A DNA stretch of 64,000 bases, from positions 186,001 through 250,000 of the forward strand of contig NZ_FNQO01000001.1 in assembly GCF_900107725.1 (NCBI RefSeq), written 5' to 3'. The notes under the pieces were generated by a model. The model was given only the letters and a program-made list of their open reading frames with translations, was not told the origin of the DNA and searched no databases. Made by a program: the position numbers and the translations under genes. Source of the DNA: Microbulbifer marinus. GTDB taxonomy: Bacteria; Pseudomonadota; Gammaproteobacteria; Pseudomonadales; Cellvibrionaceae. Shown in pieces: positions 26,313-34,585 of the stretch (positions are counted from its first letter, which is position 1; each line of letters opens with the position of its first letter).

Positions 26313-27568
26313 ATAGTTTGAAAGTGTTTTATCCGTTGGCCGTGGCCCTGACGGTGTCGGGGTACGTTATGGCCCAGGAGGAAGCCGCTGGCGAATGGGA
26401 AGAGTGGGACAACTGGGAGGAGAGTACTGCGGAGGAGGAAAAGCCCTTCCCCCTGCACGGCTTCCTGGAACAGTCCTGGGGGCAGCGCACGGGTACCGAT
26501 CCGCTGCTCGACGACGGCACCCTCGCCGACAGCCGCGCGCGCCTGGAGTGGACGCCCTCCACGGGTCGGGTGCAGTTCAAGCTGAAGGGGGATCTGTACT
26601 ACGACGGGGTCACCGCCGATTGGGAATCGGATGTTCGCGAAGCCAGCGCTCTGTATTCGCCGACGGGAAATATAGATCTGAAGCTGGGGCGCCAGCCACT
26701 GACGTGGGGCACCGGCGATTACCTGTTTATCAACGATCAGTTCGCCAAGGACTGGCAGTCATTCTTCAGCGGGCGCGACGACGAATATCTGAAAGCGCCG
26801 CAGGATGCGCTGCGTGCAAGTTGGTACGGGAGCGATATCAACCTCGAGCTGGTGTGGATGCCCCGGTTCACGCCGGACCGGTTTATCAACGGCGAGCGCT
26901 TTTCCTTCTTTTCACCGCAGCTGGGCCAACAGATAGCGCCGGACTTCTCCGTGGCTGAACCCTCCGCCGACGAGGTGGCGGCGCGGGTCTTCTGGCGCAG
27001 AAACAGCAGCGAGTTCGCGTTATACGGATACCAGGGATACCAGGGCACACCGGATATGCATCCGGTCGCCGGGCCTGTCCATCCGCGCCTCAACGTCTGG
27101 GGTGGCAGCCTGCGCCGTCCGCTGGCCGGAGGTCTGTTCAACACCGAGGTTGGCTATCTGGACAACCAGTACAAGCCCGATCAGTGGCGCGCACTCGTCG
27201 GTTACGAGCGGGAACTGGTCACCAACCTTACCGCCAGTGGACAGCTGTATCTGGAACGCTATGACGGCAAGCCGGAGCCCTCGCAGTTTGCGACACCGTC
27301 GGAATACCTGCCGGCGCGCAGCCGCAGTGTGGTTACCACGCGGTTAAGGTACAGCGCTATGCGCGGCACGCTTATCTGGTCGCTGTTCGCATTTCATTCA
27401 CCCAGTGATAGCGACGGCTACCTGCGCCCGAGTATCGACTGGCGATACAGTGACAAATGGCAGTGGACCCTGGGGGGCAACCTCTTTTATGGCCGCGACG
27501 ATTACACCTTCTTCGGCCAGTTCGATCGCGCAGACAACGTCTACCTGCGCGTGAAGTACAGCTTTTAA
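26309..27568 (+). CDS. outer-membrane beta-barrel protein (DUF1302-like)
   Basis: The 419-residue protein has a signal peptide ending at VMAQ, an acidic tryptophan-rich segment (EWEEWDNWEE) and then alternating strand-like sequence ending in the C-terminal YLRVKYSF, a typical barrel terminus with a final Phe. The central part contains DLKLGRQPLTWGTGDYLFIND. Translational coupling to the LolA-like gene suggests it is the outer-membrane partner of the MMPL exporter. The substrate is unknown. Confidence 0.8.
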   Translation: MNSLKVFYPLAVALTVSGYVMAQEEAAGEWEEWDNWEESTAEEEKPFPLHGFLEQSWGQRTGTDPLLDDGTLADSRARLEWTPSTGRVQFKLKGDLYYDGVTADWESDVREASALYSPTGNIDLKLGRQPLTWGTGDYLFINDQFAKDWQSFFSGRDDEYLKAPQDALRASWYGSDINLELVWMPRFTPDRFINGERFSFFSPQLGQQIAPDFSVAEPSADEVAARVFWRRNSSEFALYGYQGYQGTPDMHPVAGPVHPRLNVWGGSLRRPLAGGLFNTEVGYLDNQYKPDQWRALVGYERELVTNLTASGQLYLERYDGKPEPSQFATPSEYLPARSRSVVTTRLRYSAMRGTLIWSLFAFHSPSDSDGYLRPSIDWRYSDKWQWTLGGNLFYGRDDYTFFGQFDRADNVYLRVKYSF

Positions 27569-27595
27569 CACCCGATGGGAAAATGGAGAAAAATT

Positions 27596-27829
27596 ATGTC
27601 AACCGAACGTGCTACTTTTGTTTTTGCCGGCGTTATGCTGTTGGTTTCTGTGGCGCTGACCCAGCTGGTACATCCCAACTGGTTCTGGTTCAGCGTTTTT
27701 ATCGGCGTTAACATGATTCAGAGCGCCTTCACCGGTTTCTGCCCCGCGACTCGGGTGATGAGAATACTCGGCATGCACAGTGAAGCAGAGATTGCCTGTG
27801 CGGCCGGGAAAAGCCCCGCGGCCCGGTGA
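27596..27829 (+). CDS. DUF2892 (YgaP-like) small membrane protein
   Basis: The 77-residue protein has two membrane helices and the DUF2892 signature FIGVNMIQSAFTGFCPATRVMRILG. In YgaP this membrane part is fused to a rhodanese; here a rhodanese gene follows directly, so the two may work as a split YgaP. ATG 27596 follows AATGGAG. Cys residues in FCPA and IACAAG could take part in sulfur transfer. Confidence 0.85.
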   Translation: MSTERATFVFAGVMLLVSVALTQLVHPNWFWFSVFIGVNMIQSAFTGFCPATRVMRILGMHSEAEIACAAGKSPAAR

Positions 27830-27886
27830 GCGGTCGTATTCAGTCAGGAACTTACCGAAGATATTGGATAAGGAAAGGTGTCTCAC

Positions 27887-28240
27887 GTGATTAAAACACT
27901 TCCGGAAATTGTGGGCCCGGCCAAGGCTCAGTGCGATTTGATATCGGCCGAGGAGGCCGCGGCGATCAAGGCGCAGGCGCCGGACACGTTGATAGTCGAT
28001 GTGCGCGAACCAGCCGAGGTGGAGAAGCTGAAAACCGAAGGTAGCGTCAATATCCCCCGCGGCGTTTTGGAAATGAAAATTGGTGAAGTGGCGACAAGTG
28101 CCGATCAGCCGATTCTCATTCACTGCGCCACCGGTGGGCGTGCCGCGCTATCGGCAGTTGCCCTCGCCAATATGGGCTATACCAATGTCAGGGTGATCGA
28201 CGCCGACTGCGAATCGGTGGCGGCCTGTCTGCACTGCTGA
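27887..28240 (+). CDS. rhodanese-like sulfurtransferase
   Basis: The 117-residue single-domain rhodanese has LIVDVREPAEVEKLKTEGSVNIPRG and the active-site loop HCATGGRA with nucleophile Cys80. It should carry sulfane sulfur as a cysteine persulfide. A GTG at 27887 is best spaced from AAAGG; an in-frame GTG at 27878 would lie too near the ribosome site. It sits between the DUF2892 gene and the persulfide dioxygenase gene. The C-terminus is cysteine-rich (DCESVAACLHC). Confidence 0.9.
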   Translation: MIKTLPEIVGPAKAQCDLISAEEAAAIKAQAPDTLIVDVREPAEVEKLKTEGSVNIPRGVLEMKIGEVATSADQPILIHCATGGRAALSAVALANMGYTNVRVIDADCESVAACLHC

Positions 28241-28306
28241 CCAAAGCGTATACATTACGGGAGGTGGGCGGAATGCGCATCTCCCATACCGCAATGCCGA
28301 CCGCGC

Positions 28307-28579
28307 GCAAAAGAGCTGGAACAGGGTGTGCAGTAGCTCTGACCGGCGGGGATCGGCAATTCGTTAGTATCCATACTTTCCCGTGCGACGCGCGGCTACC
28401 AAACCTTCCCGGCGCAGTACTCCCAATTGCTGAGACAGAGAGGGCTTGCGGATGTCCAGCGGTTGTTCCAGCTCACTGACACACAGTTCCCCAACGCTTA
28501 CCTGGCACAGTAGCAGGAGGCGATCCCGATTTTGCAGTGTACGCAGTAACAGGGCGGTTTCCGCTGCGGAAGCGCGCGG
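28307..28579 (-). pseudogene. degenerate ArsR-family regulator (BigR-like relic)
   Basis: Read leftward, this stretch encodes LLLLCQVSVGELCVSELEQ, then PSLSQQLGVLRREGLVAARR and GKYGY, a normal ArsR core. TAA (28364-28366) replaces the second Tyr codon of the family YYR motif, and the frame then continues with RIADPRRSELLHTLFQLFC. The upstream frame is closed by TAG (28580-28582) with no ATG or GTG between. Both cysteines of the BigR pair (LLCQ and LFC) remain. It faces away from the dioxygenase gene across a shared operator, so it was probably its original repressor. Confidence 0.8.
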
Positions 28580-28625
28580 CTATTCCAGGGGGAGAGGGGC
28601 TGGATTCTCTGACAGCAGCGGGGTA

Positions 28626-28654
28626 TTGCTCTAAATATTAGAGTTTGCTAATAT
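28626..28654 (+). promoter_or_regulatory. promoter of persulfide dioxygenase operon
   Basis: TTGCTC (28626-28631) and TAATAT (28649-28654) are 17 nt apart. The operator 28637-28652 fills the spacer and overlaps the -10, a position expected to block polymerase. Confidence 0.55.
28637..28652. promoter_or_regulatory. operator at persulfide dioxygenase gene
   Basis: ATTAG-AGTTTG-CTAAT is a perfect 5+5 dyad, the same arms as at arsR and at MMPL operator 1. Confidence 0.75.
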
Positions 28655-28697
28655 ATCTGCGTGAATTGAGTGCAATCTCGAAATGAGAGGAATGTTT

Positions 28698-29576
28698 ATG
28701 TCCATCAGTGCTGTTCGTACCCAAGTACAGTCTTTCCTAGACAGGGATACCGAAACCTGGAGCTATGTCGTCTACGACCGCGAAGGCGGCGCGGCCGCAG
28801 TGGTGGATGCAGTGCTCAACTATGATGCCGCCTCGGGTCGCACCAGCACCGAGGGTGCCGAAGAGATCGTAGCCTTCGTGCGGGAAAAAAAACTGACCGT
28901 CGAATGGATCCTGGAAACCCACGCCCACGCCGACCACCTGTCCGCGGCGCCGTTTATCCGCGAACAGCTCGGCGGCAAGATCGGGATTGGCAACCAGATA
29001 TGCCAGGTGCAAAAAATCTTCCGCGAGGTGTTCAACCTGGAAAAAGAATTCCTCGTCGATGGCAGCCAGTTCGATCACCTGTTCGGCGACGGCGAGACCT
29101 TTAGCGTCGGTGACCTGGAGGCCCGCGTGATCTACGCACCGGGCCACACGCCGGCGGACATGGCATGGCTGATCGGCGATGCGCTGTTTGTCGGCGACAC
29201 GCTGTTTATGCCGGACGTGGGCAGCGCGCGCTGCGATTTCCCCGGTGGCGATGCCGCGACCCTGTATCGCTCGGTGCAAAAGCTGCTCGCGCTGCCGGAA
29301 GAGACGCGCATGTTCATGTGCCACGACTATCCGCCGTCCGATGGTCGGGAGCACCAGTGTGAAACCACTGTGGGCGACCAGAAGCGCGAAAATATCCATC
29401 TGCACGACGGCATCAGTGAAGCCGAGTTTGTGGCCATGCGCTCCGAGCGCGATGCAACCCTGGCGATGCCGCGCCTGATAATTCCGTCCATCCAGGTCAA
29501 TATCCGCGCGGGAGAGATGCCACCGGCAGAAGATAACGGTACTGTCTATCTGAAGGTGCCGATCAACGCGCTGTAA
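28698..29576 (+). CDS. persulfide dioxygenase (ETHE1/BLH type)
   Basis: The 292-residue metallo-beta-lactamase-fold protein has THAHADH (74-80) and APGHTPADMAW, FVGDTLFMPDVGSARCDFPGGDA and MCHDYPP, matching the BLH (BigR-operon) branch of persulfide dioxygenases. These mononuclear iron enzymes oxidise glutathione persulfide to sulfite. ATG 28698 has GAGAGG seven bases upstream; earlier in-frame ATGs lie too close to it. It heads an operon with the DUF442 gene and SulP. Confidence 0.92.
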   Translation: MSISAVRTQVQSFLDRDTETWSYVVYDREGGAAAVVDAVLNYDAASGRTSTEGAEEIVAFVREKKLTVEWILETHAHADHLSAAPFIREQLGGKIGIGNQICQVQKIFREVFNLEKEFLVDGSQFDHLFGDGETFSVGDLEARVIYAPGHTPADMAWLIGDALFVGDTLFMPDVGSARCDFPGGDAATLYRSVQKLLALPEETRMFMCHDYPPSDGREHQCETTVGDQKRENIHLHDGISEAEFVAMRSERDATLAMPRLIIPSIQVNIRAGEMPPAEDNGTVYLKVPINAL

Positions 29577-29612
29577 AGTTTTTTCTCGCGAATAGTTAAT
29601 CAGGTGCAATGT

Positions 29613-30032
29613 ATGGATAACAAACGACTCGACGACCAGGTCAGTGTATCCGGGCAGTTCAGCTGCGCCGCTATGGCGCAGCTGGCCGAGTCCGGCGTCA
29701 AGGTGGTGGTGTGTAACCGCCCGGAAAGCGAGAGCGAAGATCAGCCGACACACGCGGCGATGGAGCAGGCGGCACAGGAAAACGGCGTGGAGTACGTCGT
29801 TATTCCGTTCGCGCGTGGCCAGATGACGCTGGCACACTGCCAGCAGTTTGCCGAGCTGCTGGCGCGCGGTGAGAAGGTGCACGCCTTCTGTCGCACCGGT
29901 AATCGCTCCTGCAATCTATGGGCCGGCGCACGGGTACTGCAGGGCGCGGACAAGAAGACGCTGCTGGGCCAGGCCCGCGCCGCGGGTTTCGATGTCAGCG
30001 GCGTACTGGTGGCGATTGATCCCGAGTCGTGA
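29613..30032 (+). CDS. TIGR01244/DUF442 family sulfurtransferase
   Basis: The 139-residue protein has a phosphatase/rhodanese-like fold with active loop HAFCRTGNRSCNLWA (Cys93, CX5R type). In Xylella-type BLH this domain is fused in front of the dioxygenase; here it is a separate downstream gene 36 nt away. It probably feeds or accepts sulfane sulfur from the dioxygenase. An in-frame GTG at 29604 is possible, but AATCAGG fits ATG 29613 better. Confidence 0.85.
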   Translation: MDNKRLDDQVSVSGQFSCAAMAQLAESGVKVVVCNRPESESEDQPTHAAMEQAAQENGVEYVVIPFARGQMTLAHCQQFAELLARGEKVHAFCRTGNRSCNLWAGARVLQGADKKTLLGQARAAGFDVSGVLVAIDPES

Positions 30033-30073
30033 GATCGCTTTTTATCAGATTAATGCAGTAACGGGAGTCATCG

Positions 30074-31801
30074 ATGCGCGCCATTGCCAGCTATCTCCCC
30101 ATTTTTGCCTCGCTGCGGACTTATGATCGGCAGGCACTGAGCCGCGACCTGCTGGCCGCGGTAATCGTCACGATCATGCTGATACCGCAGTCGCTGGCCT
30201 ATGCCTTGCTCGCCGGGCTGCCGGCACAGGTGGGGCTCTATGCGAGCATCGTGCCGCTGCTGGCCTATGCGGTGACCGGCACCAGCCGCACCCTGTCGGT
30301 GGGGCCGGTGGCGGTAGCTTCCCTGATGAGTGCCGCCGCGCTGAGCGAGGTGGCACTCGCCGGCACCGCGGATTATCTGCTGGCGGCCGCGGTGCTGGCG
30401 TTGCTGTCCGGCCTGTTTTTGCTGCTGATGGGGGTGTTACGCCTCGGCTTCCTCGCCAATTTTCTGTCGCACCCGGTGATCTCCGGATTTATCACCGCCT
30501 CCGGCCTGCTGATTGCGCTGAGCCAGCTGAAGCACCTGCTCGGCGTCCGCGCCAACGGCGACAATCTGCCGCACCTGTTCGATTCGCTGCTGGAAAATAT
30601 CGGCGGCATCAATCTCTATGCGCTACTCACCGGTGTTGCAGTTATCGTGTTTCTGTACTGGTCGCGTTCCGGCGCGTCGCGGCTGCTGCAGCGCTGGTCC
30701 GTGCATCCGGATACCGCCGCTATCCTGGTCAAGGCGGCGCCGGTGGTCGGCGTCATTGCGACTATTGTCGCGGCGGTGCTATTTGATTTCGAGGGTAAAC
30801 AGGTGGCGCTGGTCGGAGCCGTGCCGTCGGGCCTGCCGACGCTGCAGTTGCCGGTTATCTCCCGGGAGTTGGTCGAGGCGCTGATACTGCCGGCGATCAT
30901 GATATCGATCATCGGCTATGTGGAATCGGTTTCCGTCGGTAAGACGCTGGCCGCCAAGCGGCGCCAGAAAATCGACGTGAACCAGGAACTGATCGGCCTG
31001 GGCGCAGCCAATGTGGGGGCGGGTCTTTCCGGCGCCTTTCCGGTCACCGGCGGCTTCTCTCGCTCCGTGGTCAATTTCGACGCGGGTGCTGAGACGCAGA
31101 TGGCGAGCGTATTCACCGCCGCCGGTATTGCATTGGCTTCAATATTCCTGACGCCATTCCTGTACTACCTGCCGAAGGCGACCCTGGCGGCGACGATAAT
31201 CGTGGCGGTGCTGTCGCTGGTGGACTTCTCCATCCTGAAAAAGACCTGGAAGTTTTCCCGTAGCGACTTTTTCGCGGTGACGGTCACTATCGTCGTGACG
31301 CTGCTGTTTGGTGTCGAGGCGGGCGTATCCTGTGGTGTGGCGGCCTCTATCATGTTGTTCCTGTACCGCACGTCCAGGCCGCATATCGCCGAAGTGGGGC
31401 TGGTCGAGGGAACGGAGCATTTCCGCAATATCAAACGGCACCGGGTACTCACCGTGCCGGAAATACTGACCATTCGCGTCGACGAGAGCCTGATGTTCTC
31501 CAATGCCGCCTTTCTGGAGGAGCGGGTCTACGAGGATCTGGCCAACAACAAGCGGGTGCGTCAGGTGATTCTGATGTGCAGCGCCATCAACGAGATCGAC
31601 TGGAGCGCACTCGAAGTGCTCGAGGCCCTGAACAGCCAGTTGGCCGAACTCGGTATCGTGCTGCACCTGTCCGAGGTCAAGGGGCCGGTCATGGACGCGC
31701 TGCAGCGCAGCGGTTTCCTCCAGCACCTGTCCGGCAAGGTCTACCTGACCCAGTTCCAGGCCTTCAGCGAGGCGCGCCAGGCAGTGGTTGCCGCGGTCTA
31801 G
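30074..31801 (+). CDS. SulP-family anion transporter with STAS domain
   Basis: The 575-residue protein has the SulP core (AVIVTIMLIPQSLAYALLAGLPAQVGLY, HPVISGFITASGLLIALSQLKHLLG) and a C-terminal STAS domain (about 440-545: DESLMFSNAAFLEE, CSAINEIDWSALE). It lies 41 nt after the DUF442 gene, so it is likely cotranscribed with the dioxygenase. BigR-type operons usually contain the TauE exporter for the sulfite produced; here SulP may take that role (inference). Its end overlaps the convergent acetyltransferase gene by four nt. Confidence 0.9.
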   Translation: MRAIASYLPIFASLRTYDRQALSRDLLAAVIVTIMLIPQSLAYALLAGLPAQVGLYASIVPLLAYAVTGTSRTLSVGPVAVASLMSAAALSEVALAGTADYLLAAAVLALLSGLFLLLMGVLRLGFLANFLSHPVISGFITASGLLIALSQLKHLLGVRANGDNLPHLFDSLLENIGGINLYALLTGVAVIVFLYWSRSGASRLLQRWSVHPDTAAILVKAAPVVGVIATIVAAVLFDFEGKQVALVGAVPSGLPTLQLPVISRELVEALILPAIMISIIGYVESVSVGKTLAAKRRQKIDVNQELIGLGAANVGAGLSGAFPVTGGFSRSVVNFDAGAETQMASVFTAAGIALASIFLTPFLYYLPKATLAATIIVAVLSLVDFSILKKTWKFSRSDFFAVTVTIVVTLLFGVEAGVSCGVAASIMLFLYRTSRPHIAEVGLVEGTEHFRNIKRHRVLTVPEILTIRVDESLMFSNAAFLEERVYEDLANNKRVRQVILMCSAINEIDWSALEVLEALNSQLAELGIVLHLSEVKGPVMDALQRSGFLQHLSGKVYLTQFQAFSEARQAVVAAV

Positions 31802-32298
31802 AACGCGTCGGGTTCCAGCAGGCACTGCCAGTAACCCACGTCGATCCAGCGATCGAACTTGAATCCGACTTCCTTGAAGTGGGCGACCTTTTCCATGCCG
31901 AATTTCTCGTGCAGCGCGACACTGGCGGTGTTGGGCAGCGCGATGCCGCAGATAACGGCGTGGATGGAGCGCTGTTTGAGTTCATCGAACAGGGCCCGAT
32001 AGAGGATGGAGCCCAGGCCGCGTCCACGGGCATCCGTATGCAGATAGACACTGGCCTCGACGGAGCGGCGGTAGGCGGCGCGGCTGCGCCACGGCGTCGC
32101 ATACGCATAGCCGCTGATACCGGATTCCCCTTCCGCTACCAGCCACGGCAGGCCGTTTGCAGCCACATCGGTGATTCGCCCCGCCATTTCACTGCCTGAA
32201 ACCGGTTCCGTTTCGAAAGTGGCCACGGTGTTGCGGATATAGTGGTTGTAAATATCCGCAATCTGCTCGGCGTCGTCAGGTTGAGCGAATCGAATCAT
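31798..32298 (-). CDS. GNAT N-acetyltransferase, phosphinothricin acetyltransferase-like
   Basis: The 166-residue protein matches the PAT/Bar branch: IRFAQPDDAEQIADIYNHYIRNTVATFE, GYAYATPWRSRAAYRRSVEASVYL and the acetyl-CoA loop ARGRGLGSILYRAL. Such enzymes acetylate phosphinothricin, methionine sulfoximine or related amino compounds; the natural substrate is uncertain. Its start overlaps the end of the alpha/beta hydrolase gene by 23 nt, so the two are coupled. Confidence 0.88.
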   Translation of the reverse strand: MIRFAQPDDAEQIADIYNHYIRNTVATFETEPVSGSEMAGRITDVAANGLPWLVAEGESGISGYAYATPWRSRAAYRRSVEASVYLHTDARGRGLGSILYRALFDELKQRSIHAVICGIALPNTASVALHEKFGMEKVAHFKEVGFKFDRWIDVGYWQCLLEPDAF

Positions 32299-33112
32299 TT
32301 TTCTGTTCGCTCTGCGGCGGCTGGTGTTCGCGCATAAACTCGAGCATGGCTTTGGTCACCGCCTCGGGTTGCTCGAGCGACGACAGGTGCCCGGCCTTTT
32401 CGACAACCTTCAGCTGCGCGTCAGGCAACCGCTCGGCCATACTGATCGAACAGGGCGGCGGCAGGGACAGGTCTTCCTCGCCGACGAGAACCAGGGCTGG
32501 CTGCTGTATCTCGCCGAGTTGCGTTTTGAGGGAATCGCGATTGCACAGCGCGTCGACCATGTGTTCGATCGAGAGCAGGGGCATAGTGGCAAATTTCCCT
32601 TTCCAGTATTGCACCAACTCTGGCTGGGTCGTCAGGGTATGCTGTCCGAACATCAACTTGGATACCTTGGGCAGCAGCGGTTTTATACCGAACAGCTTGG
32701 CGGCCGCGACCATCGCCCTGTATTTGAATTTCTTGAAGCCGGTTTCGGTACCGGCGTGGCTGTCGAGCAGCATGAGACCGGCAACGCGTTTGGGCACCGT
32801 CAGCGCCGCACGCAGGGCAATCATGCCGCCGATCGACAGGCCGGCCCAGGTGGCGCTCTCTACACCCTCTTTATCCAGTACTGCGATAACGTCCAGCACC
32901 AGATCGTAGATATCCAGTGGCTGATCTGCAGCGCTCGACCGCCCATGGCCGCGGATATCGATATTGATCACCCGGTAGTGTTCACTCAGTGGTGCAACCT
33001 GTTCTTTCCACATCTCACCATCGCAGAGGAAGCTGTGCAGCAATACCAGCGCCGGGCCGGAGCCGCTCACCGCGTAATAGATCTCGTACTGGTTGTGTTG
33101 GGCAGTAGGCAT
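32276..33112 (-). CDS. alpha/beta-fold hydrolase
   Basis: The 278-residue protein has the oxyanion region VLLHSFLCDGEMW, the nucleophile elbow GLSIGG (Ser), the catalytic Asp near LVGEEDLS and His in AGHLSSLEQPE. It resembles 3-oxoadipate enol-lactonase or BioH-type esterases, but no pathway neighbours are present. AAGGAG lies about a dozen bases before the ATG. It is the first gene of a two-gene unit with the GNAT gene. Confidence 0.87.
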   Translation of the reverse strand: MPTAQHNQYEIYYAVSGSGPALVLLHSFLCDGEMWKEQVAPLSEHYRVINIDIRGHGRSSAADQPLDIYDLVLDVIAVLDKEGVESATWAGLSIGGMIALRAALTVPKRVAGLMLLDSHAGTETGFKKFKYRAMVAAAKLFGIKPLLPKVSKLMFGQHTLTTQPELVQYWKGKFATMPLLSIEHMVDALCNRDSLKTQLGEIQQPALVLVGEEDLSLPPPCSISMAERLPDAQLKVVEKAGHLSSLEQPEAVTKAMLEFMREHQPPQSEQKNDSIRST

Positions 33113-33406
33113 GGTGATTGATGGCTCCTTCGCCGTATTTATTCTTTCCGGGAGTCAGCGGGTGTGAGTCGCGATACTGGAGTGGCTGCCGGCATAAGTC
33201 CCTCGACAGACGATAGATTCTACAAACGATGTGATGAATGGCCAAGGTTGGCCTGGAAAAGGTGACATTCTTCTGTTTCTCCGGCACCTCATCATCTGGC
33301 GCCATGTGGATATCTTTGTTGCAGCCGGCAGCAGAGGTTCGCGAGGCGCTGCCGTGGGTCCAGGTTGATCTTCGCAGGACGCTCCGCAGCCGTGACTTAG
33401 CGGAAT

Positions 33407-33868
33407 TCAGCTGTCGTTCTTTGACCAGGCCGCATGCCAGGTGCTGCGCCTGGTGCAGAAGTAGGCTGCCATGCACCAGTCGTAAGCGGCACAGAAGATA
33501 CCGTAGGCCACCGGAATTTCGGTGAGGTGCTCAGTTTGCAGATCATTATTCGTATAGACGGTCAGCTCATGAAGCAGGTCCCAGGCACCGTGCAGCAGGT
33601 AGCCGATCACCAGCAGTGCCGGTATGCGGCAGCCGGCTAAGCCTAATAGGGTAAACAGAACGACTGCGGCGATCTCGACCGGCCAGGCCCCCGGGCTATT
33701 GAAATAGGCGGTAAAGGCAAGATAGAAAGCGGCAATCAGAGCGAGGAAAAGACCGAAAAAGATCTGTTCTCCTTTGGGCGGCAATAGCCTTTTGACGATA
33801 GCGATGGTTCCCGCCGCCGCCATCAGACCAATCGTTGCGTAAAGAACAATAATTACCGCAAGCGCCAT
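33407..33868 (-). CDS. DUF6010-like small membrane protein
   Basis: The 153-residue protein has about five membrane segments, including AVIIVLYATIGLMAAAGTIA and IFFGLFLALIAAFYLAFTAY, and a conserved-looking LLHGAWDLLHEL and AYDWCMAAYF. It resembles DUF6010 proteins; the function is unknown. ATG 33868 follows GGGAGAGG. The 294-nt gap to the next gene (33113-33406) shows nothing I recognise. Confidence 0.75.
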   Translation of the reverse strand: MALAVIIVLYATIGLMAAAGTIAIVKRLLPPKGEQIFFGLFLALIAAFYLAFTAYFNSPGAWPVEIAAVVLFTLLGLAGCRIPALLVIGYLLHGAWDLLHELTVYTNNDLQTEHLTEIPVAYGIFCAAYDWCMAAYFCTRRSTWHAAWSKNDS

Positions 33869-34070
33869 TTGCCTCTCCCGTGCGTGACCCGATCGGCCGG
33901 CAGGCCGCGCCTGTGATTCGATATCTGCGATCGAGTGTAGATGAATCTTCGCCGTGGGCGATCGTATGTGTCGCGACAGATCAGGCGCTGCGATGTTCAA
34001 ATGGAATGGAATATCAGGGCAGCGCGGGTATGGGATGTTGGCGTGGGGGTAGGGGAGGCGGATAGCCGGA

Positions 34071-34104
34071 AATAAAAAGGGCGAACCCTCGCGGATTCGC
34101 CCTT
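34071..34104 (-). terminator. Rho-independent terminator of cold-shock gene
   Basis: AAGGGCGAA (34077-34085) pairs with TTCGCCCTT (34096-34104) around a 10-nt loop. On the minus strand the stem runs into five T residues. The rest of the 33869-34179 gap holds no visible gene. Confidence 0.85.
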
Positions 34105-34179
34105 GATTGCGCGCTGAGTCAGCGCGACGCGGTGGCGGATTCGGTTCCAGTCAGGAGCCGGGTTGCCAGCCGCACGTCA

Positions 34180-34389
34180 TTAGATAATGACGATATTTTC
34201 CGCCTGCAGACCCTTGGGGCCTTTGGCTACGGAAAAGGAGACCTGCTGGCCTTCGACCAGGGTCCGGAAACCGGAATCGCTGATGGCGGAATAGTGGGCA
34301 AAAACGTCGGGGCCGGACTGCTGTTCAATAAAACCGAAGCCCTTGGATTCGTCGAACCACTTAACGGTTCCTGTAACGGTGTTAGACAT
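34180..34389 (-). CDS. cold-shock protein, CspA family
   Basis: The 69-residue single cold-shock domain contains the RNA-binding motifs KGFGFI (RNP1) and VFAHYSAI (RNP2). It binds single-stranded nucleic acid and melts mRNA structure. The 364-nt gap upstream (34390-34753) must carry the promoter and probably a long leader, as is usual for csp genes. A strong terminator follows. Which Csp paralog it is cannot be told. Confidence 0.95.
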   Translation of the reverse strand: MSNTVTGTVKWFDESKGFGFIEQQSGPDVFAHYSAISDSGFRTLVEGQQVSFSVAKGPKGLQAENIVII

Positions 34390-34585
34390 AATCGTGTCCT
34401 ATAACTTAAAGATATATAGCGCCACACAAAATGGCAGTTTTGGCGGAAAATAAGCAGGAGTGAAAACTAACGGACGAGGACTATGGGTATAACTTCGTAA
34501 CAGGAGAGATATTCGCGATGCTTAATTTCTAGCTCCAAGGCAGTGTATAGGGGTTTGGCTGGAAGTCAATCAATTCTTTTATCGC

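Noticed and set aside
28364-28579. Truncated ArsR as a functional ~70-residue gene
   Set aside because: There is no ATG or GTG in frame after the TAG at 28580, and the dimerisation helix would be lost at the TAA.
33015-33476. 153-codon minus-strand frame between the alpha/beta hydrolase and DUF6010 genes
   Set aside because: It overlaps both neighbours out of frame, has no ribosome site and encodes no recognisable sequence.
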